From Gyromitra esculenta (lineage: Eukaryota; Ascomycota; Pezizomycetes; Pezizales; Discinaceae): DNA of 64,000 nt. The notes beneath the pieces were generated by a model. It was given only the letters and a program-made list of their open reading frames with translations. It did no database searches and was not told the DNA's origin. This document shows, one piece after another, positions 13,145-25,075 of the stretch. Where the stretch lies: the NCBI GenBank assembly GCA_038503075.1, contig JBCAML010000017.1, forward strand, positions 248,001 to 312,000, in the 5' to 3' direction. The stretch's first letter is position 1, and every line of letters begins with the position of its first letter. A program made the translations under genes and the position numbers.

Positions 13145-16090
13145 GGAACAGAGATTCCCGAGACGGGACGAATCTTGCGTACAGATCGTGGGGCGCTTGA
13201 CTTAACGTCATCACTTAGCCTAGCCATCGGGTGTTTCAAGCCCTGACTAAGTCAGTGTCTGAGGCAAGAACAGACTGACCCACGTGATAGGCGACTTCAA
13301 GTCGATATCCCATCGTTGGTGCCCGGTTTTCGTTGTACTGCAGGGCAAAACCGGCGCGATGATTTGCAAGACCTAGGCCTGAAGGGGCAGAGATTTGGAC
13401 ACCAACCGTGACAAGCCAGAGGGACAAAGTCCTTATGTGATGTGGTGGGTGACCATATTTCAGTTTATGGTTGCTCTCCAATTTAGTCCCTACCTTGGAT
13501 AGAGTAGAGTACATGTACAAACTAAATGATTAGAACATTCCACTAAGAAATTTTGTGGGAAAGCTCTAAACTTCAACTGTAAGGCCAATAGGAGAATTGG
13601 TTTGAGTGAATTTAGTATAGCAGAAGCCAGTTGTGAGGCGTGTTGACAATAGTTTCTCCTGGGGGTCGTGAAGTAACCCAGAGAGGAGGGTTATGACATC
13701 GGACGGAGAAAGAAATCAACGTCATAAAAGGGTTTGTAATAGAGAGCGCACTGAAAAATAGAAACATGTATTGCCTGGCTGAAATTCAGAACTTTCCTGT
13801 AAAACCTCTCTATTGATTGCTGCGATGGCGAAACTAACGTTCGATGACTGCAATAATTATTCATTCCGCCTACCTAAGATATTCAGAGCAGCTACAAAAT
13901 ACTGTGGTGTAGCTATATTGGGGAGAGTGTAACGAGTAAAATATAATTCTTGATATGAGAATGCTATATCAGTATGGCAAGGAAGCAAACCTCCATGCCC
14001 CTCCCCTAAATTCTACTTGTGATTAACTAGCTGAGTGAGATATCGATCGAAAGTCAATTTTACCAACTAACTGCGGTTGATGGTACTTCGAGTTCTAAAT
14101 ACCGGCTTATTATTATCTGTCTAATACAGAAACTAGAAATAATATATATCTCTAGTGAAATTTCAACCCATACGACAAACACTCTTCCTGCAGGGATTAG
14201 ATTACACTAGTATATATCTACATGTAACTTGGCACTCCGATTCGAGCGAAAATACATATCGACATAGGCCTTGAAATTAAGCTACTATTTTATTATATGC
14301 AGCGCAGACGAATACACTTGTGCTATCACCACATAAGAGTTGAGGAGACTTTTTTTTTTGGAAGATATGAAATTAGGCTAATAGAGTACATATGTAGTTT
14401 CTGACAATAGTCGATTTCCGTTTTCGCACATCTTCGTAGGAACAGGAAAATAGTTACCAAAGCCAATGAACTATGTAGTTCAGCAGGCCCACAAACAACT
14501 AAATTCGCGTTAGAGTGGCTGATGTCTGCTTATTCCATCCTGGTTTTTGTGAGTCAACTTTTTTCTTTCTTTGGGCGAAAAACCCACCTTGAAAGTCGTG
14601 TGAACCTAGGGGGTGGGGGCAGGGTTAGGGCTCGTTAAGCGGAAACAATCAAAGTACGGATTTTCCAGATCATTATGACGGAACAATATAGAGAGCAGAG
14701 GAGGGCCGCAGCAAGAACAAGAGCATTTCATTTCTGCCCACCCTACCCTTTCGACTCTAGCAAAACGGTAGCGCCTGGTTGTATTTGAACAGCACATAAT
14801 ATGCGGTACATAAAACACCTTGTTGGTTGCAGATTTTGCTCTTTCCGTGAGCTTCTCCTTAGCCCCACTCACAAGGACTGGGTACCCTCAGCTTTGCATT
14901 TGGGTCTGCCAATATGGATACATAAGGATTAGTGTCAATTGTACTATAGGTGTGGGGGTAAGTCTGGCGACAGATGGCAGTGCAGCTCTTTTCTCAAAGA
15001 CTCAAGCTCGTTTGAATTTCATGCTTTTTCCAGCTAGCTTTTTTCGGTGTTTTTGAATAATGACATTCTCGATTCATTAGACATTTTTACCAGGCTTCTC
15101 GAGAAGTCGCGGAGAGGGGAGAAAATTGGCATCTCTTACTCATACTACCACTTTTCGCCTGACTTACCCTCACACCCGTAGTACATGCTGCGCGTGCGTA
15201 GACAGTCACGCATGCAGGCCGCTCGCTCGCTCTTTTAGTAGTGTTTTTGGAATCTTGCTTAGTTAAAAGGATTGTTATCTGAATTGTAGGGGATTCGTAT
15301 TATTTTAGTTATCGTTTTTATCCTTATACCATTTGCCAACGTTCTAGGACATTCACAAGCATCACATTAAGCAGAGAACTCAAAAAGAGGTGTTATAATA
15401 TTTCCCAAACCCAGCCTGACCAAGCAAAGTAGAAGCATCTGTGGAAAAAAGAAATTTCAAAAAAAACCTAAGATCGAACACCAAGGAAAAAAAGGGAAAG
15501 TATGATCAAGCTAAATTTAATAGGACCTGAATGTGCAAAGTATCAACTTGCACCGTCGCATCAGATCAAACAGAAAAATAGAAAAGCAAATATCTGTAAC
15601 ACGCGAGCCAGAGGAAGAAAGATCTTCATTTCTAGACCAGCAACACCTAGCTAGAAGCGAGATAATAGTTTCTGCAAAGAAAAAAATCATCCAAGATCCA
15701 CATCCCTATCCCATTCCATCCAGAAGCCCGTCTCTCCCAATTAAAAGTTTAGCATAGTTTTTTTCGACGTCTCATGGGCTAGTTTCGTAAAAAAATTTGT
15801 TGCGTTGAGATCGTATGGTTTACTGTGCGCCACAATCGAAGATCAGTTTACTATTCCCCACAGGTTGGCTGGTCCACTAGGGGATATCTCGGGCAATGCA
15901 TTGATATGGCGTGGTAGATAGGCCGGAGACTTGTTAGAATGAACGAGATATGTTCGCTTCAGCCAAGTCTTGATCCAAAAAGGTACCGCCCACATTGAGA
16001 GTATGGACGTCATCAATGTCGTAGGGATTGTCGAATAACCAGCAGTTCTTTGCGCCAACAGAAGATTGTTGTATAAATCAAGAGAAGTAT
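13145..16090. other. intergenic DNA without recognised genes
   Basis: Three kilobases with no frame that resembles a protein family. It includes TACATGTA at 13510 and 14219. The part nearest 16090 is probably the 3' UTR of the downstream minus-strand gene. A possible alternative last exon of that gene (about 15934-16050, minus) is weakly supported. Confidence 0.45.
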
Positions 16091-17834
16091 TCAAAGGAGA
16101 CTAACCAAGACATCATCATCCATGCCGACATCTCCATTAGTAGCACCAGCGGTGGCAGTGACCGGAGCAGCGACACCGGCTGTAGCACCTGAAGAACTTC
16201 CACCGACAAAATAATCTGCCATATCGGCATCCAATTCCTCAGCGGTAGGTTTCTTTCCTCTTGGGTTGCTGGTACGACCACCGCGACCACGCTTGCCCTT
16301 TCCTCCACGAGGCGCTGAACTATTATTCTTTGCCACAGGTTTTGGCTTGTTATTGGCTACAGGGCGAGTGTTATGGATTTGCTTCGGAGCGCTGAGAGGA
16401 CAAACACGTTAGTCGAATCCCATACCTAAGCTCGATGGTGAATAACGTACCCGATACGATCAGCAAAACTGGCTGGTGCGGTAGGATCAACAACAAGTTC
16501 AACTTTCATTGGTCTCTTGTCCACCTCAACGCCGTTGTACTTCTGGGCAGCGGTGGCCGCGTGAGCAGCACGCATAAATTCGACGGTGGCAATGCCGCGA
16601 GATTGGCCGTTTGGTCCGTAGGTGATGACACATCGCTTGATAGGACCGACAACCTTGGTGAAATATTCCTTAAGAGTAGAGAAAGCTAATGTTAGAATCT
16701 TCGGTTCTCCAAAAAAAAATTGACTTCAAGTTCCGACGTCGCCCAACTGCTGCAAAGGAAATCAAGGCACAAAGCTACGGAAGCGAGAGAGAGCGAGTAA
16801 TGGGTTGGCATTGCTGTTGAAAATGTTCGCGAGGCTCAAAATCCAAGCCCAACACAATCGAGTAAAAGGAAAGGAAAGACAGGTTTGTTGCATCAAACAG
16901 CACTCAGGTAGTTCTCCCACAGCTTCAGGCATCGAAAAGCTCCTTCGGAACTCTCCTTCTACAAAGATCCAACCTCTTCCGATTCGAGTTCCAATCGAAG
17001 TACAGTTGCTTTCGATCTTTGTTCGTTTCATTCTTGGAGGGTGAACCAGAAAGGCATCCTAAGGAGCTCTGCAATATGGCCTCATCGACGCGCGAGATAT
17101 ATGCCTGCCTAGTGTCCGCTCTGAAGCTGTAAGGCACAAGGAAGGGATAGGGTATTACTACCACAAACATCTCGGCCACAAGAACTGTAAGAAAATATGC
17201 AAAAGCGCCAGGATGTTTGCAAAAGACGCGTCCACATGACTTTCGATCAGAATCGACAATCATAATGAAGGTCGTAGTTTGCAGAAAATACCATGGCTGA
17301 GCGTTGTGCATTTAGAACTGCATCGTCGAGACATAGCAATAGTGGAAAAGGGAATCACGAGGTGCACTCTCTCATGCCTCACTCCAAAAAGGACAGAGAA
17401 GCTTGCTCGCTCGCTTATTTCCTCGCTCCGTAGCGTTTGTGCCTTTGTCTCCTAGACACATGCGGTATGTGACTTGTTGTACTAGCAACGTACCTTGATC
17501 ATAGCCTCATCCACATCGTACGGCTATTATAATAGTAAGCAACGCGTTTATAATACTGTACGAGAAAAAAAAACCACGTGCCAAGAAAGAAAAAACTTAC
17601 CAAATTCGAAACAATAATTTTTGATCCTGTGGCCTTGCCGGCTGAAGGTCCAGTTGGAACTGCTTTGCTAGAATGTTGGGTGATGGAATCTGAAGCCTTT
17701 TGGGCGGCAGCTCGCTGGGGGCGTTTACGGATGCCACCAGCGGGAGCGTTGCCTCCTCTGCCACGGCGACCAGCAGCACCACGTGGGCGTTCAGCAAGAA
17801 TCTCATCGAGAGACTGATCGAGCTTAGAAGACAT
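16091..17834 (-). CDS. YRA1: mRNA export adaptor of the Yra1/ALYREF family with an 825-bp intron
   Basis: Couples the DEAD-box helicase Sub2/UAP56 and the export receptor Mex67 to nascent mRNP (family knowledge). Exons on the minus strand: 17834-17601, 17523-17494, 16668-16451 and 16391-16091, giving 260 aa. The N-terminal helicase-binding motif is visible (SSKLDQSLDEILAER, residues 2-16), followed by an Arg/Gly stretch, one RRM (SKIIVSNLPYDVDEAMIK, then GQSRGIATVEF and VDKRPMKVELV), a GRGGR-rich linker, and the C-terminal helicase-binding motif AEELDADMADYF. Exon 2 is only 30 nt. The third junction lies in the first RRM helix and carries the largest intron found in this window. A last splice at 16105 (GTTAGT) into a downstream exon ending at 15934 is possible; the unspliced stop is used here. 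Confidence 0.92.
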
Positions 17835-19156
17835 TGTAATAGAGCGAAAGGAAGGAGTGATGGTAAAAAATGGATCAAGTGGCGGGAGAAGTATGGTTTC
17901 GCGGAATGTTACGGTTTAGTCGCGGCACAGAACAAGGCTGAAGCGATGAAGTCAAGGAACGCTCGGTAGCGAAACGAACAGGAGTAACGAGGAGTGAAAG
18001 GGAGATAAGAAGATGAAGAGGGTGAAAGGCTCTTATTATAAGGAGATTTGTTGTTCGTGATGAGAGAGATGAAGACAGCTGGAGCGATGGGTTCTGTCTG
18101 GAGCACGAGCGCGAGGTTGAGGGAAGAAGAGAAGGAAAGGAGAAGGAGAGATGGCGAGGCAAAGAGACCCCAGCAAGCAAAGGCTCAGAACACGTATTAT
18201 GTAAGCAGGCTCAGCCACGACTGCATCAAAACCGGAATTTAACCAGGTGGTTTGCTAGGGACACACAGCCCCAGACTTCAGCTGTCTGCAATAATCAACG
18301 TCAGTTTCCCTAGCCCTATCAATATCTCTTTAGAAGATCATCTTGTTCGCTCCTTTGATTTTTTTCCTTTGTAGGCGTGATCGCAGCAACCTCAGCGAAA
18401 GAACCTATTGCATACATATCGGCAGGCTTCCCTGGTGAGACTCGGGTCTGTTATTGGTCGACGAACCTGTTGTTGATTTATATGGCAAGTTTGTTTTATG
18501 TCTATTAACTAGTACATGCAACACATACACATAGTTTATTAGAGTACGCAAGGCCTCAAATTACTTTGAGTCGTAATCAAGCACTAAACTGACAACCCCG
18601 TCTCTTGCCGCAATCGTAACTAAACTTGTACTCCCTATAGCTACAACGTCTTTCTATTCGAAGCAAAAATATCAATAGTGTCAGTTTGCTCAAGAAGTTT
18701 TTGACCGAAGAACACAAAGAATCCAAAAATAATAGCGAGAGATTAGAACGCTATCGTGCATATACCTTGAAAGACGCAGCAAATAACAAACTTCCATTAT
18801 ATGAATATTCACCGAACCAGAAACTAATGGATAACAGATAAATTCCTTCAGAGGTTTCTCTAAAAAAAACAGGTATTGTACAGTTTACAAGTCTCGCATG
18901 TCCCCAGACCACTCCACACATATTTTAACGCCTTTCCCGTAAACCCACGATGGTATCGTACTGCCTGCATGTTATTGCACATCCTCCCCTCCCAAACCCT
19001 GCCACAGATATCCTACTCCCAATTACCAAGCAGCTGAACCCTTTGAACTCGTAGTCTATCATACCATGCTGTTGGGCGCGTCAGCTTCCATACTACCTGC
19101 CATGCTTTATATAACCCACAATCAACAATACGTACCGGTAATTCTGCTTGATCTCA
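17835..19156. other. intergenic DNA
   Basis: Promoter and upstream region of the Yra1-like gene (minus strand) and the 3' flank of Ost4. CT/GA-rich asymmetric sequence at 17840-18190 gives overlapping open frames on both strands with no family resemblance. No other feature was supported. Confidence 0.45.
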
Positions 19157-19318
19157 TTAGATCGTCACCGCCTTGGCGCCATGTCCGTTTGCCAATCCGT
19201 TGGCGGCCGAAGAGAGCTCCCGGGCGTTGACAGCCAGGAAGTGATACAGTACAATGAGACTCATCATGAGAGTGCCGAGAAAAATGGCGATCGAATTGAG
19301 CTCCGCGTCGGTAATCAT
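19157..19318 (-). CDS. OST4: oligosaccharyltransferase subunit Ost4
   Basis: Tiny single-pass ER membrane subunit that stabilises the Stt3/Ost3 module of the N-glycosylation complex (family knowledge). The 53-aa frame starts MITDAELNSIAIFLGTLMMS, closely following the S. cerevisiae Ost4 pattern (MI-D--LNS-AI--G--MM--IV-YH), including the hydrophobic helix LGTLMMSLIVLYHFLAV at residues 14-30. The C-terminal tail of about 22 polar residues (ELSSAANGLANGHGAK) is longer than in the 36-aa yeast protein. No intron is needed. It diverges from Tma46, with 449 bp between the two starts. Easily missed by length cut-offs. Confidence 0.93.
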   Translation of the reverse strand: MITDAELNSIAIFLGTLMMSLIVLYHFLAVNARELSSAANGLANGHGAKAVTI

Positions 19319-19767
19319 TTTTGCGTATATACTTCGAAAGAGGAGCTTGAGTCGTAAGGTTGGTGATGGTAGAATTGGGGGGTAAATTTCAATGAGAACA
19401 ATGTCTAGCTATGAGGACGTGTTCTCTTTCAGAGGAAGCAACAGCTGCGAAGAGCCTCGCCAGAGCTGCGTAACATTAAAGCGGCAACTTATTCATGACC
19501 AGTGCTGATAAATACCCGCTGTATCAGCCACCGCCGCCCTACGCGTTGCCAAGAATCTTCAGTCACGACCTCCTCCGCAAGTTTCGTGGAAAAGAAAACC
19601 AACGTTCCGGAATTCACTGCCTGCTACATTCCCTCGTTTAGCAGCAACTCCGCTCTTTTTTCTTCAGAAACTTGTAGGTTTTAGAGCAACCGATCAACCC
19701 CTTGAATTTGACTCATCGGGGCAAAATATATCTAACGAGATGGGTAGATAACCCCACCAGAGCCGCA
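19319..19767. promoter_or_regulatory. shared divergent promoter region OST4 / TMA46
   Basis: The only DNA between two divergent start codons, so it must contain both promoters and 5' UTRs. No clear TATA box is visible. A short open frame in it (19502-19684) is unrelated to known families. Confidence 0.5.
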
Positions 19768-21103
19768 ATGCCACCAAAAGGAAAGGACCCAAAGGGAGGA
19801 GCGAAACCCTCTGTACAGAAGGCCGTGCAAGACAAAGTACGTCCTCCCCGCTATTCTTCAAAAAAAAAGATACTAAAATTAATAATCTTCGTACCTTAGA
19901 CTTTTGGTCTCAAAAACGTTTGTCTATCCAAGTCCCCCTCACCCCCACAACACACCCCCGGTTTGAAGTTCGTCTGACGCCTACTACAGAAAAAAGGTGG
20001 CAAAGCACAAAAGGCAATCGCTCAGTTACAGTCGCAAGTCAGTGCCGGAGGCACACCGGAAGAGAAGCGAAAAGCCGCCGAGAAGGCCAAACGTGAGGCG
20101 GAGAAAATCGCCGCTGAACAAGCGAAGAAAGAGGTTGCGGATCTGTTCAAGCCCGTACAAGTGCAAAAGGTACCATTCGGTGTTGATCCAAAGAGTGTCG
20201 TCTGTGTGTACTACAAAAACGGTCATTGCGAGAAGGGTATGTGGATCTATTTCCCAGCGAAAAAGGAAAAAAGGCTAATGAAAGATGCAAAGGCAAAAAA
20301 TGCAAATTCTCGCATGACTTGAGTATCGAAAGAAAGGCTGTGAAGAAGAACCTGTATGAAGATGGCCGGGATGAGGAAGCTCAAGAGAATAAGAAGGAAG
20401 AGACCATGGAAAATTGGGACGAAGAGAAATTGCGAAGTGTTGTTATGAGCAAGCACGGGAATCCAAAGACAACTACGGACAAGGTCTGCAAGTTCTTCAT
20501 CGAGGCCGTCGAGAATGGAAAATATGGATGGTTCTGGCAATGTATGCTCCCAATAATCATTTCAATTATGCTTAGAAATAACATCTCAGGTCTGATACTT
20601 TTTCATCATAGGTCCGGGTGGGGGTGATCAGTGTAAATATAAACACTCTTTGCCACCTGGCTTCGTTTTGAAGACCAAGGAACAGCGTGCTGCAGAGAAA
20701 GCCCTTATGGACAAATCTCCGCTAGCAACACTAACCCTCGAAGACTTCCTCGAAGCCCGACGGTAATACGCCCTTCCTGCTTTCGCTACCTTCTCATGTG
20801 TACTGACTCCTAAAAAGTGCGGAAATAACCGGTGCCCTGACCCCTGTCACCGAAGAGACGTTCAAAAAATGGAAATCAGAACGTCTGTCCAAAAAAGAAG
20901 CAGAGGAAGAAGCGAGGCGTGCGAAAGAAGCCACAGGAAGAGCTTTGTTCGAGAAAGGCGATTGGCAAAACGAAACCGATAGCGAGGATGAAGAGGACGA
21001 TGACGATGAAGAGAACAATGGCTTCGACCTTGATGCGCTTAGAAGGGAGACCGAAGCGCTGGAGGAAGGTGATGATGCACCGGTTAAGGTATATGGCGGT
21101 TAA
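19768..21103 (+). CDS. TMA46: Tma46 / DFRP1 (ZC3H15) ribosome-associated CCCH protein, five exons
   Basis: Partner of the developmentally regulated GTPase Rbg1/DRG1 on ribosomes (family knowledge). Exons 19768-19836, 19990-20236, 20293-20541, 20612-20762 and 20818-21103 join in frame to 333 aa. The N-terminus ([19 protein letters not shown]) and a Lys/Glu-rich coil precede two CCCH fingers. The first is C-x7-C-x5-C-x3-H in [19 protein letters not shown], split by intron 2; the second is C-x16-C-x6-C-x3-H, split by intron 3 within its second Cys codon. The DFRP region then follows ([28 protein letters not shown]), with an acidic [11 protein letters not shown] tract near the C-terminus. Both fingers being cut by introns supports the exon model, since each join restores a Cys or its neighbour. 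Confidence 0.95.
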
Positions 21104-21534
21104 AAAAACAGGATCCAGAAAGGGCCGCGGAAAAATATATATATATTCATCATTGGTGCTGGTAAAAAGCATCGTGGGGGAGCGTCTGCTTTCATGTTTT
21201 TGTTCCCTTTGTACTGGCGTGATGTCTCTTTTTGGCTTTTGGGGTGGGATTTGGTTTTTGCGATTCATCGGGAACGGATGGGGGCAGAAATTGGTGTTAA
21301 CGCCGATGGGCATGAAATGATTATTTTGCATGCGGGTGACTGAAGTATCGATATATATATGTATGCGTATTGCAACTTTTTTTCCTTCTATTAGTTTGTT
21401 TACTTGCATGCTCAGTACTGTGTGTATGTCTGTAGCCCGACACATAGCTTAAACCCATCACTGTGCTAGCTCCAGCTTCCGTCCAGCTTCGCACTCAAAG
21501 CACTATATACGTAATTACATGTATCTATTCTCCT
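21104..21534. other. 3' flank of TMA46 and intergenic DNA
   Basis: Contains AT dinucleotide runs near 21136 and 21352 and one TACATGTA at 21516, just outside the neighbouring inverted-repeat element. Open frames on the minus strand here are low-complexity shadows of the acidic TMA46 end. Confidence 0.4.
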
Positions 21535-21536
21535 TA

Positions 21537-21681
21537 GAGCAGTGGAGGGGATCGCGAGGCAGAGGGTATAACGAGGCTTGACAGGCTTGGCTAACAAATT
21601 GATCTCCATTAGGTGGCGAAATATTGAGTTTGTGAACCAAGCCTCGTTATACACTCTACCTCGCGATCCCCTCCACTGCTC
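21537..21681. mobile_element. 145-bp foldback/MITE element with 44-bp inverted repeats and TA flanks
   Basis: The left arm (21537-21580, beginning GAGCAGTGGAGG) and the reverse complement of the right arm (21638-21681) agree over about 44 bases with two mismatches, leaving a ~57-bp centre. TA flanks both ends (21535-21536 and 21682-21683). It has no coding capacity. Its ends differ in sequence from the element at 5934, so it is a separate family using the same target dinucleotide. Confidence 0.82.
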
Positions 21682-21683
21682 TA

Positions 21684-22680
21684 CCACTCTACCAGTACTC
21701 CCCCCTTATTTTCAACACCTCGATAAAGTAACTAAATAAATGTAGGTAAAGGAGTGTAACCGCACAATAGAAAAAGCTGTACTTTATTATCGATTTCAAT
21801 CTTGCAGTCCCCCCCTCTCACTTTAAACCTTTCTAAATGCTATCAACAAGATGGGATCCTGAAAATTACATTTGCATGGGGTCTGAGTTGAAAGAGCGGA
21901 TACTTTAATTACCGTGTGGGTTTTGGATTTCGACTGTATGATATACGACAGATATAGTGCTTTTTGTTTTTATTTTACTGATGACAGACAGCTTTCTCTC
22001 TACGTTGGGCATGGTTTTCTCGAAGGATTTCGAGATTCTAGCGGTAGGACTGAGACTGTCTGAGTAGTATTCTCATATATCATAACATATCACTCGTTTA
22101 TAGGGTTAGGGTTTAAATATATCGGTTATTTGGGTGAAAAGAGTCATATTGGATTATTCTTCAGTAACTTGGGCTATTCCGAGTTGCCTCAACTAACAAT
22201 TTGTTAGTTGATTTCTTGTGGCCGTCTTATATATTTATTGCTCATCTTGGTTCCAGAGCTTTAAACTCCTGCCATCCTTCCCTATATGTACATGTAGTAT
22301 GAAAGTCTACACAACTTTGAATTACCCGCACTCTGCTTTAGTGCCGAGTGAACGAATAAGTACTCTACCGTTTCTTAGTCACAGGCTCTGGCTCGGCCAA
22401 GACACCGCTGTGCAAACCAAAATTCAAGGACATGTTGGAGAAAAAACAAAGCCGCAGCCAGAGGTGGGAGTCACCGAAATGCTTCAAATTAGCCACACTT
22501 GATTCTTCGGAAATCGTAGTAAATTAATACACCAAGTAGACACGAAATTGCCTATGCATCGCATACACACAAACCTCTACCAGCAATCATGCTAATCTTA
22601 GATTTATTTTTTTACCACAAGCGCTTTTTTCTTCTTCATTTGCGCCCTCACAGTTTATCTCAAAGTATTAGAGTTTCAAC
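21684..22680. other. intergenic DNA
   Basis: No gene recognised. It holds TACATGTA at 22289 and the 3' flank of the Sba1 gene. Confidence 0.45.
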
Positions 22681-23712
22681 CTATTTCGAATCCACAACCT
22701 CCTCAATCTTGGAACCTTCGGTGGCTTCTCCCTCAGCGGGCTTTGCCTCTCCAGCAGAAGAATCTCCTTCAAGTTCCGGCATATCATCCTATTATGTCAT
22801 TCCTGGTTAGTAAACTACTAATAAGAGGGAAAGAAGGCAAAAGGGTACGAAGGCTTACATCATCATAGTCATCCCCACCCATGCCACCCATACCACCCAT
22901 ACCACCCATCATAGACGCCATATCCATGCCGCCCATACCTCCCATGCCACCGCCAAGCTTCGAGAAATCGATTCCTCCCATACCACCATCCATACCACCG
23001 AAACCACCATCACCTGGAGGACCACCCATGCCACCCATGCCACCCATGCCCGCCGCGGGGTCCTCAAGGGCCTCTTCTTGCTCATCTTCGTCAACCCACT
23101 ACACAAAGCACTGTCAGCTCCCTTTCTATTTTTGGTAGCAGAGCCGAAGGGGGGCGAGGCTGTACTTTATCAAAATCAGTCTTCAAGAAATGCTGTTTCT
23201 TCGACTCTTTCAACAGCCTTGGCCAGAATTCAGCTTTTGCTTCTTTCTTCCTCAGAGTGAATTCGACGCCACGGGTAGATATATGATGCTTTGACTCGGC
23301 AGTGTCGATCTCAGCGTAGAGTTCCAGCTCAACGTGGTAAGACTTGGCCTTAGAGGTACCACTAAAGGTGATCTTCGTTGACTGAACGTCAAGCTTGATG
23401 GAACTCAGGTCACAGTCGTAGGCATTTATAGATAGGTAAATGATATTCTTGGCAGGCTCGTCGGCAGATGAACGTTGGGCCCAGAGAACTATCGTAGTAG
23501 AAGAAATACGATAGTTAGAATATTAAGCCACCACGATGGGAGGATGTTAAATGCAAGACGAAAGCAGGACGAGGAGATGGTAACAGAGAGAGTGTTGGGA
23601 AAGGCTGATGTGTGCGAATAATTCGGCAGGGGGAAACGATGATTAAGTTCTATTGCAATGAGGGGCAATAATAGCGGGGCAGCTTACCTTCAGGAACAAT
23701 AGGTGCAGACAT
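22681..23712 (-). CDS. SBA1: Hsp90 co-chaperone p23/Sba1, four exons
   Basis: Binds and stabilises the closed ATP state of Hsp90 (family knowledge). Exons on the minus strand: 23712-23688 (25 nt), 23488-23166, 23098-22859 and 22788-22681; 231 aa. The CS domain occupies about residues 9-115 (VLWAQRSS, NIIYLSINAYDCDLSSIKLD, FSGTSKAKSYHVELELYAEID, RGVEFTLRKKEAKAEFWPRL), ending in the hallmark WPRLLKESKKQHFLKTDFDKW with the Trp at the exon 2/3 junction. A long Gly/Met low-complexity tail (GGMGGMGG repeats) and an acidic end (DMPELEGD) follow, as in other fungal p23 proteins. The very short first exon makes the start easy to miss; it encodes MSAPIVPE plus one base. Confidence 0.95.
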
Positions 23713-24321
23713 ATTTTTTGGGAATTAAGCGGATGAGATGAGAGAAGTGTGTATGGAAGGGGGTTCTACGAGGATAGGTGAGGCGATGCAGAAATGGAGA
23801 AGAGGGAAGAGAGAGAAGCAGAGAGTTCTGAGAGTTAAGTTGTGGAGAGAACAATCGTGGGCTACTGCTGGGTCCTGGGTGACGCCTAACCAGCCTAGCC
23901 CCACCAAACCGGCGAATCTCAGCGAACCGAATGGAATTCTTGGAGACACCACCAACCATTAACGTGCTTCTGCGGTATCGGGAGAATTGATATCGCGATA
24001 TCAGTAACTCCAGACATTTCTTGCCCACGAATATCAGGCTTTCATGCATTTCGAGAGATCATGCTTCTCAGCACGCCCTGTAGCCGCATGTGCAGGGCGA
24101 CTGCTTGGTGTCCTGTCCAGGTTGTCTTGACCAAGCTTCGTCACCCTGAGTCCTAGGAACCCTCCCTCCTCCTCTTCCTCCTCCTCCATCAACTTCACTA
24201 ACCCACCCGAGCAAAAACCCTCAGTGACACTACTCCGTGCGGGTCGCGAAGACATCCCCCATTCCCCTCAAGCGAAACATCACCAAACTAGTCTTAGTGA
24301 GTCACGGGAACACGGATAGTT
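23713..24321. promoter_or_regulatory. divergent promoter region SBA1 / VPS24
   Basis: Lies between two divergent start codons 609 bp apart. Open frames across it on either strand show no family resemblance. No clear TATA box or heat-shock element array could be picked out by eye. Confidence 0.45.
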
Positions 24322-25075
24322 ATGGAATCCATCAAGGCCATCTTCTGGAAGCCCGACCCGGCAGTCCAGGTACCAAGCACCCTCCTCTTCATCTACTCCC
24401 CCTCCACGATAGGAACAATGCTCGCACAGATAGAATCCGAATTAACAGCCCCTCGCTCTCTCCAAACAGCTCCGCAAATGCAACCAACTAATCCGCAAAA
24501 ACACTCGCGAACTCGACCGTCATATGATGCAGCTTCGATCTCTCGAGGCAAAAACTAAACAGATGATCATCACAACCTCAAAATCGCGCTCTACAAACAC
24601 TGCACAGCAAACGCGACTACTCGCGCGCGAGCTCGTTCGTATCCGACGGCAATCGGCGCGCCTTTCTACATCCAAGGCGCAGCTGCAGTCGGTCGGGATG
24701 CAAGTTAACGAGGCCTTCTCTGTGCGCAAGATCGAGGGGAGCATCAAGACGTCCACGGGTGTGATGAAGGACGTGAACAGCCTTGTTCGGTTACCAGAGC
24801 TCACGGGGACCATGCGAGAGCTGAGTATGGAGCTGGTAAAAGCAGGGATTATTGAGGAAATGGTGGCAGACTCGCTGCCGGATGAGGACGTACTTGAGGA
24901 TGGTGAAGAGGCTGAGGCGGAGGTAGATAAAATACTAAGGGAAGTTATTGGTGGGAAGTTGGAGAGCGCGGGGGCTACTCTAACGAATCCGGAGAAACTG
25001 GAGGAAGAATACCCTGAGGAAGATCAAGAAACATTGGAAGATATGAGAGAGCGCTTGGAAATGTTGAAGAGCTGA
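24322..25075 (+). CDS. VPS24: ESCRT-III subunit Vps24/CHMP3, two exons
   Basis: Component of the membrane-remodelling ESCRT-III polymer that works with Snf7 and Vps2 in endosomal sorting (family knowledge). Exons 24322-24369 and 24470-25075 join in phase to 217 aa. Seen directly: the N-terminal amphipathic start MESIKAIFWKPDPAVQ; the basic first helices (RTRELDRHMMQLRSLEAKTK-type stretch, ARELVRIRRQSARLSTSKAQLQS); the family signature VNSLVRLPELTGTMRELSMEL; the acidic linker; and the C-terminal MIM1-like helix EDMRERLEMLKS. Length agrees with yeast Vps24 (224 aa). The first exon encodes 16 residues only. Confidence 0.95.

Noticed and set aside
13236..13520. 94-aa minus-strand open frame
   Set aside because: No domain, no conserved composition, no promoter sign; likely chance.
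15934..16107. extra last exon of the Yra1-like gene
   Set aside because: GTTAGT at 16105 and an AG near 16049 would keep frame, but branch and acceptor are weak and the family motif AEELDADMADYF already closes the protein.
22100..22120. TTAGGG-like unit, possible telomere repeat
   Set aside because: Only one to two units, also seen singly near 25950; far too short for telomeric or interstitial telomere DNA.
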